Below are positions 1-6,672 of a stretch of DNA of 12,149 nt, piece after piece. Origin of the DNA: Opitutales bacterium (GTDB taxonomy: Bacteria; Verrucomicrobiota; Verrucomicrobiia; Opitutales; T3Sed10-336); the NCBI GenBank assembly GCA_007132315.1, contig SLOW01000376.1:1-12149 (forward strand). The letters run 5' to 3'. A model generated the notes under the pieces. The model did no database searches and was not told the DNA's origin. It worked only from the letters and a program-made list of their open reading frames with translations. Numbering within the stretch: the stretch's first letter is position 1; the number at the start of each line of letters is the position of its first letter. Both the position numbers and the translations under genes were made by a program.

Positions 1-1
1 C

Positions 2-295
2 GTCGAATTGCAGCCGTTGGAAAAGCCGCCCCACGAGTTCAAAAGTCCGCTCGATGTCTTCGAACAGAGCCTGGAGAACGAACGGAAAGTGACCGCGAGC
101 ATCCACGGGCTTTATGAGCTGGCCCAGAAGGAAAAGGATCACGCAACCGTTTCGATGCTGAAGTGGTTTGTGGACGAACAGGTCGAAGAGGAAAGAAGCG
201 CACTCGACATGGTCGATAAGCTGAAACTCGCCGGAGACCATCCCGGCGCCCTCCTCATGATCGATCGCGAAGCCGGCGCACGCTCCGGCGGGTAA
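2..295 (+). CDS. Bacterial ferritin, C-terminal part (5' end outside window)
   Basis: This is the last 97 codons of a non-haem bacterial ferritin (FtnA-like), the cytosolic iron-storage cage that oxidises Fe(II) and stores it as a mineral. The signature stretch reads PPHEFKSPLDVFEQSLENE, then DHATVSMLKWFVDEQVEEE and LLMIDREAGAR. These match the region from the third helix through the fourth helix of the four-helix bundle. The QVEEE segment carries the conserved Q and E residues near the ferroxidase site in this family. The frame is open to the left edge, so a TTG at position 8 is not the real start. The last four codons (R-S-G-G) and the stop at 293-295 lie inside a repeat that recurs at 8005-8061, so the native C-terminus may have been replaced. 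Family assignment is firm; the exact name is not. Confidence 0.93.
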   Translation, partial: VELQPLEKPPHEFKSPLDVFEQSLENERKVTASIHGLYELAQKEKDHATVSMLKWFVDEQVEEERSALDMVDKLKLAGDHPGALLMIDREAGARSGG

Positions 296-334
296 TTTCC
301 CGACAAGGCGCTGTATTGCGTCGTTTTGCCGACG
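281..334 (+). repeat. Dispersed ~55-bp repeat, copy A
   Basis: This matches 8005-8061 in the same orientation. The core 301-334 is identical to 8028-8061 at 29 of 34 positions, including 15 contiguous bases (CTGTATTGCGTCGTT). The match continues leftwards through GGTAA (291-295) and TCCGGC (284-289) with small gaps. The right end folds as a hairpin, CGTCG (319-323) with CGACG (330-334). The left part overlaps the ferritin stop, and the right end stops one base before the truncated peptidase frame. I do not recognise the element. It could be a REP- or MITE-like sequence or the scar of a larger one. Confidence 0.7.
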
Positions 335-335
335 C

Positions 336-467
336 TCGGCGCAGCCGCACGGCGGGCCGCGATGCCGCCCACCGTTCGATCCAGGCGACCACCCGTTCCT
401 CCCACCCGGCCGCAACCGGCAAGCCGGTCAATTCCAACAACACCTTTTCCGCATTCCCCTTCGGCAT
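336..467 (-). pseudogene. Truncated start of an M20/M42-type metallopeptidase
   Basis: Reading leftwards from an ATG at 467-465, the frame gives MPKGNAEKVLLELTGLP, then AAGWEERVVAWIERWAASRPAVRLRR. This resembles the N-terminus of M20/M42 zinc peptidases, where a helix with a 'LLxxLTxLPtaaGrE' pattern precedes 'RVxAWIERW'. An AAAGG-like ribosome binding site lies about 8 bases upstream. Similarity ends at residue 44, exactly where repeat copy A begins at 334. No metal ligands or catalytic domain follow, so only about 44 residues of an enzyme normally over 300 long remain. The family call rests on pattern memory of a short segment and is moderate; the abrupt end at the repeat is seen directly. 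Confidence 0.5.
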
Positions 468-959
468 GGCGTCGCCTTTCTTCAAAATTCGCTTCGCCCT
501 GTCAAACGTCCCGCCTCAAGCGCCGCTCCGTTTCCTCTTTCCCGTGGTCCAATCCTTCGCGACAAGAAACACAATAGGTAACCGGTCATCCGATTCGGCG
601 GAGCCGGTCCCAAGAAGGGAGCGCCGCGCCCCGATTCGCTCCGCACATTTCCCTTCGGCGGGACCTTCGACTTCAGCCGGCAATTTGAACCTTTCAAAGT
701 TCTTACAGCTCAGATTCCTGGAGTCCGACGGAGCAACGGCGTGAGTGCGACCGGGCGGGAGGCGGCGGGCGGAACCTCGTCCGGGGGATGAGCGCGCGAA
801 ACGTCGGGACGCAACGCCGCGGCGGCTGCTTTTTCCATCGACGAATTCGGAAGCATCGCGGTACCCTTCCCAGTGGAAATGACGCCACACCTCTGCGGGG
901 GATTGCGGTGATTCTGGAGATCGTCAGATGCCGCGACCATTGACGTCAACGAATGTATC
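468..959. other. Gene-free interval upstream of the SARP-like regulator
   Basis: I see no reading frame here that resembles a protein family on either strand. Several frames stay open for 60 to 120 codons, but they are rich in Arg, Pro and Ser and overlap one another, as expected of GC-rich non-coding DNA. A TTGACA appears on the minus strand near 510, without a convincing -10. No clear promoter or Shine-Dalgarno was found for the regulator that starts at 960. Confidence 0.5.
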
Positions 960-3900
960 ATGAAGCGGACCGGGCTCGATATTCGCCTCCTTGGGGCGCT
1001 GGACGTGCGCTCCGGGAATCGGGCGCTTCCCCTTCCGCGATCGAGAAAAACCCGTGCCCTGTTGGGTTATCTGGTTGCAACGGAACGGCTGCATTCACGC
1101 GAGGTGCTGTGCGATCTTCTCTTCGAAGGCGCGGCCGATCCGCGCGCGGGCCTGCGATGGAGTCTGAGCAAGCTTCGCCTATTGCTGGAAAAGGACGGTG
1201 CGGTGCGAATCGTCACTCGGCGCGATCGGATCGGATTCGAACCGCACGGGGCGACCGTGGATCTTCCATTGGCACGCAAGCTGGCCGCTCCGAATCCGGC
1301 GAAGGCGTCAACGGAGAAGCTCCGGAAGGCCGCCGCCCTGTTCCGTGGCTATTTGCTGGAAGGACTGGACCTGCCCGCGTGCTACGGTTTTGAAACCTGG
1401 CGCGCCGCCGAACGCGAAGCCGCTCACCGCTTGCACGAGACGATTCTGCGTGCGCTGATCGAACGGCTGCGCGACCAACCGGAAGCGGCACTGCCTTATG
1501 CCCGCGACCGGCTGCTCGGCGATCCCCTCTCGGAGGAGGCCCATATCGACTTTGTCCGGATCCTGGCGGCGATGGGGCGCAAGGAAGAGGCCCTGGAACA
1601 GTACCGTCGATGCCGACATATGCTGGAGAGCGAGTTCCATACGCAACCCTCGCAGGAAATGGAAATCTTACGCCGATCCCTCTCCGCTGTAAGACCCTCC
1701 CGCACACCGCCCGCCCGCAAGCGGTTGGCGGACTCATCATCGCTTCCACCGCTCGCCGGGCGCCGGAGCGAGAGTGCCCTGCTGAAGGCGTTTGTGGCCC
1801 AAGATGAAGCCGGCACGCCCGAAGAGATTTTGCTGATAACGGGACCGCCGGGTATCGGCAAGACCCGGATGCTCCGCGAGTTGGCCGTTCTCGTCGAGGC
1901 CGGGGCCGGAATGGTCCTGACCGGCTGCGCCTTCGACGTCGAACGGATTCGCCCCTACACGGCATGGATCGACGCGCTGCGCAAAATCCCCGCGGACAGG
2001 ATACCGCAGGCACTGCATCGCGAATTGGCCCCGCTGCTGCCGGAATTGGGTCCGGCGCCGGATGGATCAACCGACAGAAACCGCCTTTTCCATACCGTGT
2101 TTCGAGTGCTGGAGACCGTGGCGGCTGAAAAACCCCCGGTTTTTGTGTTGCTGGACGACCTGCATTGGTTCGACGAGGCCTCGGCGGCGCTTACTCACTA
2201 CATCGCGAGAACCACTACCGCAAGCAGCGTTCGGTTCGCCTGCGCCGCTCGATCCGGCGAGATGGAAGAGAATCCCGCGGCACGACGCCTTGTCCATACG
2301 TTCTGTCGCGGCCATCGGCTCCGCCAACTTGATCTGGCGCCCCTCAACATGAGCGATACCGTCGAACTCGCGCAGAATATCGACCGTAAGCTTGATGCGG
2401 ACCGCGTTTTCACCGAAAGCGGGGGCAATCCGCTGTTCGCCCTGGAGGTGGCACGCGCCCTTAAACAGGGAAAAGACGCCCGCTCCGATACCCTGGATGG
2501 CCTGCTGGACGAACGGTTGAACAGGCTCGATTCGCACGCCCGGGAAATCCTTTCCAGGGTGGCGGCGCTGGGCCGTGGCTGCACGGTCGATTTCCTTTCC
2601 CGACTGACCGAGACCTCACAGCGCGAACTCATAGGCGCCATCGAGACGCTTGAGCGCCATGAGCTCTTTCAGATGACGGCATCGGGAAGCTACGATTTCA
2701 CCCACGATCTGGTCCGCCGCGCGGCTTACAGGAGACTTTCCCCGCCCTTGCGTCGCCTGAATCACCTCGAAATCGCCCGCCGTATCGCCGGCACAGGCGA
2801 CCTGGAAGAAGCGAAAGCGGGGGAAATCGCACACCATGCCTCCCTCGGCGGTGACTTGGAACTCACCGCGCGTGCCTGTGTCGCCGGAGGACGGCACAGT
2901 TTGGGGGTTTGCGCCTATGAAGAAACGGCGGCCCTGGCGGAGCGCGGCCTTGAGCACGTCTCCGAACTGTCGTCGCTTCCGCGCATTCCCCTCCATTTGG
3001 AGCTTCTTGCCCTCTACGTACATCCGGACATGGCCCATTATTGTCCTCCGGACCTGAAAGAGCGCTTGCGCCGAGTGACCAGAGAGGCACGGAGAGCCGG
3101 GCAGCAGGTCCTTGTGCGGCGGGGTTTCCAACTTCTCGGCTGGCTTTACTACCACAAGGGCGATTTCCAGAGTGCGTTGAAGGCCACTTCCGACGCACAG
3201 GAAGCAGCCCATGAAGCCGATCCCGCCACCGTTGTGCATGCGATCGCAGCGACCTCACACTGCTACTGCCTCTTGGAACGCAATCTGGATCGCGCTGAGA
3301 AACTGGCGGACGAGGCCCGGTCATTGGCCGAGGAATTCAACGTGGAAATCGAAGGCTTCGAACTGGCCATGGCGCGGGCCATGCTTCTCCAGCACGCGGG
3401 AGACCTCGATGAGGCGTTCCGCTTCGCCGAGGAGGCGTATCGACGAAGCCGGCACAATCCGCTTCCCTGGGCGCGGACTCACTGCCTTTCCCGTCTGATC
3501 ATGATCGAATTGGAACGCGAACGCGCGGCTGAAGCGTTGTCCCGGTGTCGCGAACTGCGTGCGATCACCGCCGATATGGAGGAAGGAAGCGAAGCCCCTT
3601 TCGCGGCCGCTCTCGAAGCGCTCGCCCGGATCGCGGCCGGAGAAAACGGGGCGGCGCCAGACCTGGACGACGCGGTGCGCCGGCTGCGCCAGGTGGACAG
3701 CAAATGGATGCTCGCCTACGCCCAGAACGAAGCGGCGGTTCACGATCTCGCCGCCGGTGAATTTCAGCAAGCGCGCCGCCGGGCGACGGACGCCCTCGCC
3801 GCGTCGAAGGCCGTGGACTACCGCAGTGAAGGCGCCCTCGCACGCGCCATTCTGATCCGGACCGGCCCGGGCGCGACCGAAACGGCCGGTTCCAAGTCGA

Positions 3901-4037
3901 AGCCGAACGACGCAATCACCGACCTGGCCGGAACGCGCAATCTGTCCGCCCGCGCCCGCCGCCTCATCCGGCGTATCAAGGCGGAGTTGGGCGGACACGG
4001 GAATCGGCGGCCCGCACGGGGTCTACCGTCCCCCTGA
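960..4037 (+). CDS. SARP-like transcriptional activator: winged helix, BTAD, AAA ATPase and TPR-like repeats
   Basis: This 1025-residue protein is a large AfsR/MalT-style activator. Residues about 6-95 form an OmpR-type winged helix (IRLLGALDVRSGNRALPLPRSRKTRALLGYL, then RWSLSKLRLLLE). Residues about 98-243 form the bacterial transcriptional activation domain, BTAD (FETWRAAEREAAHRLHETIL, LSEEAHIDFVRILAAMGRKEEALEQYRRCRHML). Residues about 265-560 are a STAND/AAA ATPase with Walker A GPPGIGKT at 295-302 and Walker B VFVLLDDLHW at 394-403. The rest, to about residue 985, is helical and TPR-like (for example GDLDEAFRFAEEAYRRSR). The ATG at 960 is used because the frame is closed at 909-911 and the winged-helix homology starts within a few residues; no clear Shine-Dalgarno is visible. 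It lies just upstream of and collinear with the oxidase at 4169, whose upstream repeats it probably binds. Ligand and ATP-dependent switching are inferred from family behaviour. Confidence 0.9.
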   Translation: MKRTGLDIRLLGALDVRSGNRALPLPRSRKTRALLGYLVATERLHSREVLCDLLFEGAADPRAGLRWSLSKLRLLLEKDGAVRIVTRRDRIGFEPHGATVDLPLARKLAAPNPAKASTEKLRKAAALFRGYLLEGLDLPACYGFETWRAAEREAAHRLHETILRALIERLRDQPEAALPYARDRLLGDPLSEEAHIDFVRILAAMGRKEEALEQYRRCRHMLESEFHTQPSQEMEILRRSLSAVRPSRTPPARKRLADSSSLPPLAGRRSESALLKAFVAQDEAGTPEEILLITGPPGIGKTRMLRELAVLVEAGAGMVLTGCAFDVERIRPYTAWIDALRKIPADRIPQALHRELAPLLPELGPAPDGSTDRNRLFHTVFRVLETVAAEKPPVFVLLDDLHWFDEASAALTHYIARTTTASSVRFACAARSGEMEENPAARRLVHTFCRGHRLRQLDLAPLNMSDTVELAQNIDRKLDADRVFTESGGNPLFALEVARALKQGKDARSDTLDGLLDERLNRLDSHAREILSRVAALGRGCTVDFLSRLTETSQRELIGAIETLERHELFQMTASGSYDFTHDLVRRAAYRRLSPPLRRLNHLEIARRIAGTGDLEEAKAGEIAHHASLGGDLELTARACVAGGRHSLGVCAYEETAALAERGLEHVSELSSLPRIPLHLELLALYVHPDMAHYCPPDLKERLRRVTREARRAGQQVLVRRGFQLLGWLYYHKGDFQSALKATSDAQEAAHEADPATVVHAIAATSHCYCLLERNLDRAEKLADEARSLAEEFNVEIEGFELAMARAMLLQHAGDLDEAFRFAEEAYRRSRHNPLPWARTHCLSRLIMIELERERAAEALSRCRELRAITADMEEGSEAPFAAALEALARIAAGENGAAPDLDDAVRRLRQVDSKWMLAYAQNEAAVHDLAAGEFQQARRRATDALAASKAVDYRSEGALARAILIRTGPGATETAGSKSKPNDAITDLAGTRNLSARARRLIRRIKAELGGHGNRRPARGLPSP

Positions 4038-4053
4038 CAAACGTTTTTTTTGT
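4037..4053 (+). terminator. Weak possible terminator after the regulator gene
   Basis: Immediately past the regulator stop, ACAAA (4037-4041) can pair with TTTGT (4049-4053) around a run of eight T residues (4044-4051). GGGG (4018-4021) and CCCC (4030-4033) could form an additional small stem before the T run. The stems are short, so this is only a candidate. Confidence 0.25.
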
Positions 4054-4068
4054 GATTCGGACACTTTT

Positions 4069-4104
4069 CAACGGTTATTACAACGGACCTTACAACGGTT
4101 ACCC
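4069..4104 (+). promoter_or_regulatory. Three tandem 12-bp repeats, candidate SARP operator
   Basis: CAACGG occurs at 4069, 4081 and 4093, exactly 12 bp apart. Units 1 and 3 extend the match to CAACGGTTA, and units 1 and 2 both end in TTA. OmpR-type winged helices of SARP regulators bind direct repeats spaced about one helical turn apart, upstream of the genes they activate. Such a regulator is encoded directly upstream. The gap to the TATAAC at 4142 is longer than in classical SARP promoters, so the geometry is not standard. Binding is inferred; the repeats are seen directly. Confidence 0.55.
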
Positions 4105-4141
4105 TCCACCGTGTCGGGCGACGTTCAATCGTCAGCGTCTT

Positions 4142-4147
4142 TATAAC
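4142..4147 (+). promoter_or_regulatory. Possible -10 element of the oxidase gene
   Basis: TATAAC (4142-4147) is the best -10-like hexamer before the oxidase. No TTGACA-like hexamer lies 16 to 18 bp upstream, which would fit a promoter that depends on an activator. A small palindrome, GACG-N6-CGTC (4120-4133), occupies the place of the -35. The Shine-Dalgarno GGAGG follows at 4157-4161. Confidence 0.35.
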
Positions 4148-4168
4148 ACCCGAACCGGAGGTCCAACC

Positions 4169-5587
4169 ATGAATGTAGCGACAAATTACGGCGAATCCAT
4201 TAAACTGAACGAAGCAGCCCTCACCGATTTCGAGACCCGATTCAGAGGGCAACTGCTGTATCCGGATCGTGAGGGATACGACGAGGCTCGCACGATCTAC
4301 AACGCCATGATCGACAAGCGGCCCGCCATCATCGCGCGCTGCGCCAACGTCGCCGATGTGATCACGTCAGTGAACTTCGCCCGGGACAACAACCTGCGCG
4401 TATCGATCCGGAGCGGCGGTCATAACGGCCCCGGACTTGCGCTGGTTAACGACGGGCTCGTCATCGACCTCTCCCAATTGCGTGGAATCCGCGTCGACCC
4501 GGTTGCGAAGACCGCCCGCGTCGATGCCGGATGCACCTGGGGTGACGTCGATCACGCAACCCATGCCTTCGGACTGGCAACCGTGAGCGGCGTGATATCG
4601 ACAACAGGCGTCGGCGGATTGACCCTCGGTGGCGGACACGGCTATCTGACCCGCAAGCACGGGCTGACGATCGACAACCTGCTGAGTGCGGATGTTGTCC
4701 TCGCCGACGGACGTTGGGTGCACGCCAACGAACACGAGCATTCGGATCTGTTCTGGGCGCTGCGCGGAGGCGGCGGAAACTTCGGCGTCGTAACCGCCTT
4801 CGAGTACCGGCTCCATCCGCTCACGAACGTCATCGCCGGGCCGATGTTCTGGCCTATCGAGGACCTTGAAAAAACGATGCGCTGGTATCGCGAGTGGCTT
4901 CCCCGACAGCCCGAAGACGTGTATGCGTTTTATCTCACCGCCGAGGTTCCGGCCGGGGAGCCCTTTCCCGCGGAGATTCACGGGAGAAAAGTCTGCGGAC
5001 TGCTTTGGTGTTACACGGGACCGAAGGACCGGGCCGATGCCGTGATTCAGCCCGCCCGCGAGGCCGCTGAACCTATCTTTGAATTCATCGGCGAAATGCC
5101 CTATCCAGCCCTTCAAAGCATGTTTGACGGGCTCTACCCGCCGGGGGATCATTGGTACTGGAAAGGGAACTACGTGCGAGAACTGACCGACGAAGCCATT
5201 GCCGAGCACGTTCGCTTCGCGGAGGTGCCGACACCCAAATCGACGATGCATCTCTATCCCGTGAACGGCGCGGCAAGCCGGGTCGACTCGAATCAAACCG
5301 CCTGGAATAAACGTGACGCGAATTGGTCCATGGTCATCGTCGGTGTCGATCCGGACCCGGCCGTTGAGAAACGCATGACTCAGTGGGCGCGTGATTACTG
5401 GAACGCGTTGCAGCCGCACTCGATCGACGGCGCCTACGTGAACTTCATGATGGAAGAAGGCCGTGACCGGGTACGCGACGCCTATGGCGACAACTACGAG
5501 CGGCTGCGGAAGATAAAGGCCGCCTACGATCCGGGAAACCTGTTCCGTGTCAACCAGAACATCGAACCCGCAACGGCAAATGCGTGA
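4169..5587 (+). CDS. Berberine-bridge-type FAD-linked oxidase (PCMH FAD-binding plus BBE domain)
   Basis: This is a 472-residue flavoprotein oxidase. The PCMH-type FAD-binding domain covers about residues 45-220, with RSGGHN at 81-86, whose His85 is the expected covalent FAD attachment site. It continues with GVGGLTLGGGHGYLTRKHGLT and ALRGGGGNFGVVTAFEYRLHP. The C-terminal BBE domain (about 420-465) reads YVNFMMEEGRDRVRDAY and then YDPGNLFRVNQNI. The second covalent residue of bicovalent members, a Cys in G-x-C-P-x-x-G-x-G-G, is Ile143 here, so a single His linkage is expected. Start: the ATG at 4169 has GGAGG at 4157-4161. An in-frame GTG at 4052 would translate the operator repeats and was not used. 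No signal peptide is seen, so it is probably cytoplasmic. Relatives oxidise sugars, alkaloids or polyketide intermediates; the substrate cannot be read from the sequence. Confidence 0.92.
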   Translation: MNVATNYGESIKLNEAALTDFETRFRGQLLYPDREGYDEARTIYNAMIDKRPAIIARCANVADVITSVNFARDNNLRVSIRSGGHNGPGLALVNDGLVIDLSQLRGIRVDPVAKTARVDAGCTWGDVDHATHAFGLATVSGVISTTGVGGLTLGGGHGYLTRKHGLTIDNLLSADVVLADGRWVHANEHEHSDLFWALRGGGGNFGVVTAFEYRLHPLTNVIAGPMFWPIEDLEKTMRWYREWLPRQPEDVYAFYLTAEVPAGEPFPAEIHGRKVCGLLWCYTGPKDRADAVIQPAREAAEPIFEFIGEMPYPALQSMFDGLYPPGDHWYWKGNYVRELTDEAIAEHVRFAEVPTPKSTMHLYPVNGAASRVDSNQTAWNKRDANWSMVIVGVDPDPAVEKRMTQWARDYWNALQPHSIDGAYVNFMMEEGRDRVRDAYGDNYERLRKIKAAYDPGNLFRVNQNIEPATANA

Positions 5588-5594
5588 GCTTTCC

Positions 5595-5624
5595 GGAGCG
5601 CGCCGGGCAAGGCCGGCGGGCTCC
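5595..5624 (+). terminator. Strong hairpin between oxidase and DUF4242 genes
   Basis: GGAGCGCGCCGG (5595-5606) pairs with CCGGCGGGCTCC (5613-5624) over 12 bp with one mismatch and a 6-base loop (GCAAGG). It starts 7 bases after the oxidase stop. No T run follows (CATACACAC), so it is more likely an mRNA-stabilising or attenuating structure than a complete intrinsic terminator. It would make the oxidase transcript more abundant than the downstream DUF4242 message. Confidence 0.5.
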
Positions 5625-5656
5625 ATACACACGACAACCCGCAACCCACACACACC

Positions 5657-5929
5657 ATGCCACACATTATGCTCGAAGCCACATTTGACCCGGCCCTCAC
5701 CGACGAGGATCTGAAAGGACACCTGGAACGCGTGACTCCCTGCCTTGAGCAGAATAACGTCCGGTGGATCTGCAGCTTTCTCTCAGAGGATCGGACGCGC
5801 CGTATTTGTATTCACGAAGCAAGCGACGCGGAGGCGGTCCGCGACGCCTACCGCACCGCCAACATCCCCTTCGTGCGGGCCTGGCCAGCGCAGCTCCTCT
5901 CTGTCGAGGAGAATCCGTCGTTGAAGTGA
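5657..5929 (+). CDS. DUF4242 family small protein
   Basis: This 90-residue protein matches the DUF4242 family, small ferredoxin-like-fold proteins. The characterised Streptomyces relative (SCO4226) binds nickel. The pattern seen is MPHIMLEATFDPALTDEDL, then RWICSFLSEDRTRRICIHEASDAEAVRDAYRTANIPFVRAW. That is the family's central strand 'W..S..s.d....C.yeA' followed by a helix with 'a.r.A....' and a closing strand. Length is normal and no membrane segment is present. The ATG at 5657 has no visible Shine-Dalgarno. An in-frame ATG at 5669 is possible but would cut the first strand. It lies 69 bp behind the FAD oxidase, with only a hairpin between, so co-transcription and a shared role are likely. 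Metal binding is inferred from the relative only. Confidence 0.8.
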   Translation: MPHIMLEATFDPALTDEDLKGHLERVTPCLEQNNVRWICSFLSEDRTRRICIHEASDAEAVRDAYRTANIPFVRAWPAQLLSVEENPSLK

Positions 5930-5952
5930 CGATGACATAACAAGAAAACCGA

Positions 5953-6120
5953 ACGGAGACGATTAAAGATGGCGTTCCGCGGTTCCTCGACCGAATAGGG
6001 CTTTTGCAGGAAGCTGCAGATCCCCAATGCCTTGAGGTCCTCGGCGTGCTGTTCGCGCGCCAGTCCACTGCGCGCCACGATCGGCAAGCCCGGGCTCTTC
6101 GCCCGGATCCGGCGGGCCAT
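5953..6120 (-). pseudogene. Fragment of a response-regulator receiver domain
   Basis: On the minus strand, 56 residues read ARRIRAKSPGLPIVARSGLA, then DLKALGICSFLQKPYSVEEPRNAIFNRLR. This is the C-terminal half of a CheY-like receiver domain: the fourth strand with its S/T-G switch region (ARSG), then the conserved Lys40 in LQKPYS and the last helix. The Asp that would be phosphorylated lies upstream in such proteins and is missing, because similarity stops to the right of about 6125. A Pro replaces the usual Leu in 'VEELRNAI'. It most likely comes from a hybrid histidine kinase or response regulator whose main part has been lost. It lies 23 bp past the DUF4242 stop and runs convergently to it. 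Confidence 0.65.
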
Positions 6121-6181
6121 ACCCTCGCGCTCGCCAAAGCGTCCGACCCATGGCGGCCCAACGCAAACGGCCGGGGGCGCC

Positions 6182-6355
6182 TGCCCCGAAGTCGAGGATC
6201 TCGACGCCGCCCTGGTCTACCTCAAAGGGCGCGGCGTACGCATCGCCATGGACATCCTCGACTGTCCCTACTGCCGGATCACCCTCGTCTCCGACCCCGA
6301 CGGCAACATCCTCGCCCTCCACCAACGCAAGCCAAACCACCCCGAGGGAGCGTGA
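6182..6355 (+). pseudogene. C-terminal fragment of a glyoxalase/bleomycin-resistance (VOC) protein
   Basis: The frame reads CPEVEDLDAALVYLKGRGVR, then IAMDILDCPYCRITLVSDPDGNILALHQRKPNH, with a stop at 6353-6355. This is the second half of a vicinal-oxygen-chelate domain: 'xVxDLDaAvayLkarGV' followed by the closing 'R...vsDPDGN.l.LHq' strand pair. The metal-ligand Glu often found after DPDGN is Ala here, so the source protein may have been non-enzymatic. The first half of the domain is absent. To the left the sequence switches within about 60 bp to the oppositely oriented receiver fragment. No start codon or ribosome binding site precedes the homologous part, so it is called a remnant. Confidence 0.7.
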
Positions 6356-6671
6356 CGCTCAGAAGCGGGTCGGAAATATTGAACTCCAACCCGGCACAGC
6401 CTGTACCAAATGGCATACCACTAAAGGGCAACGATCCAGAAAATCTTGTGCGTATTGCGCACGATCTCGCAGATAAAGGACCAAAACAGAAAACGTAGTA
6501 CACATCTCGCACAACCAATGATGACTCCAAAGGATGCCCAAGAATCAAAGCTATTTCTTCGACTTCCTCGCTTGAGAACCGGCCGGTCATCGACCCCGTT
6601 TCCGAACGGATGTCCCGGCTCGCCTCCTTTCCTGCGGGAGACGCGCGGCAACCATGATGCCCGCACGAAGA
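6356..6671. other. Unassigned AT-richer interval before vapBC
   Basis: I recognise no gene here. A minus-strand frame containing FSSEEVEEIALILGHPLESS and a plus-strand frame ending in LVRIAHDLADKGPKQKT both look locally protein-like, but neither has a start with a ribosome binding site or a recognisable family. A small hairpin, GTGCG-N5-CGCAC, lies near 6449-6463. Base composition is visibly less GC-rich than in flanking genes, consistent with old coding debris. Confidence 0.4.
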
Positions 6672-6672
6672 T

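Noticed and set aside
301..334. Repeat copy A as an integron attC site
   Set aside because: No RYYYAAC/GTTRRRY core pair is present at the ends, and there is no integrase or array of cassettes.
516..961. Overlapping minus-strand frames upstream of the regulator
   Set aside because: Low-complexity Arg/Pro/Ser-rich translations in several frames at once, with no family resemblance and no translation signals.
4052..4168. N-terminal extension of the oxidase from a GTG at 4052
   Set aside because: It would translate the 12-bp repeats into an NGYYNGPYNGY stretch, lacks a ribosome binding site and adds nothing seen in the family; the ATG at 4169 has GGAGG at good spacing.
4367..5722. Long minus-strand frame opposite the FAD oxidase
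   Set aside because: It has no recognisable domain, while the plus strand carries full FAD-binding and BBE motifs.
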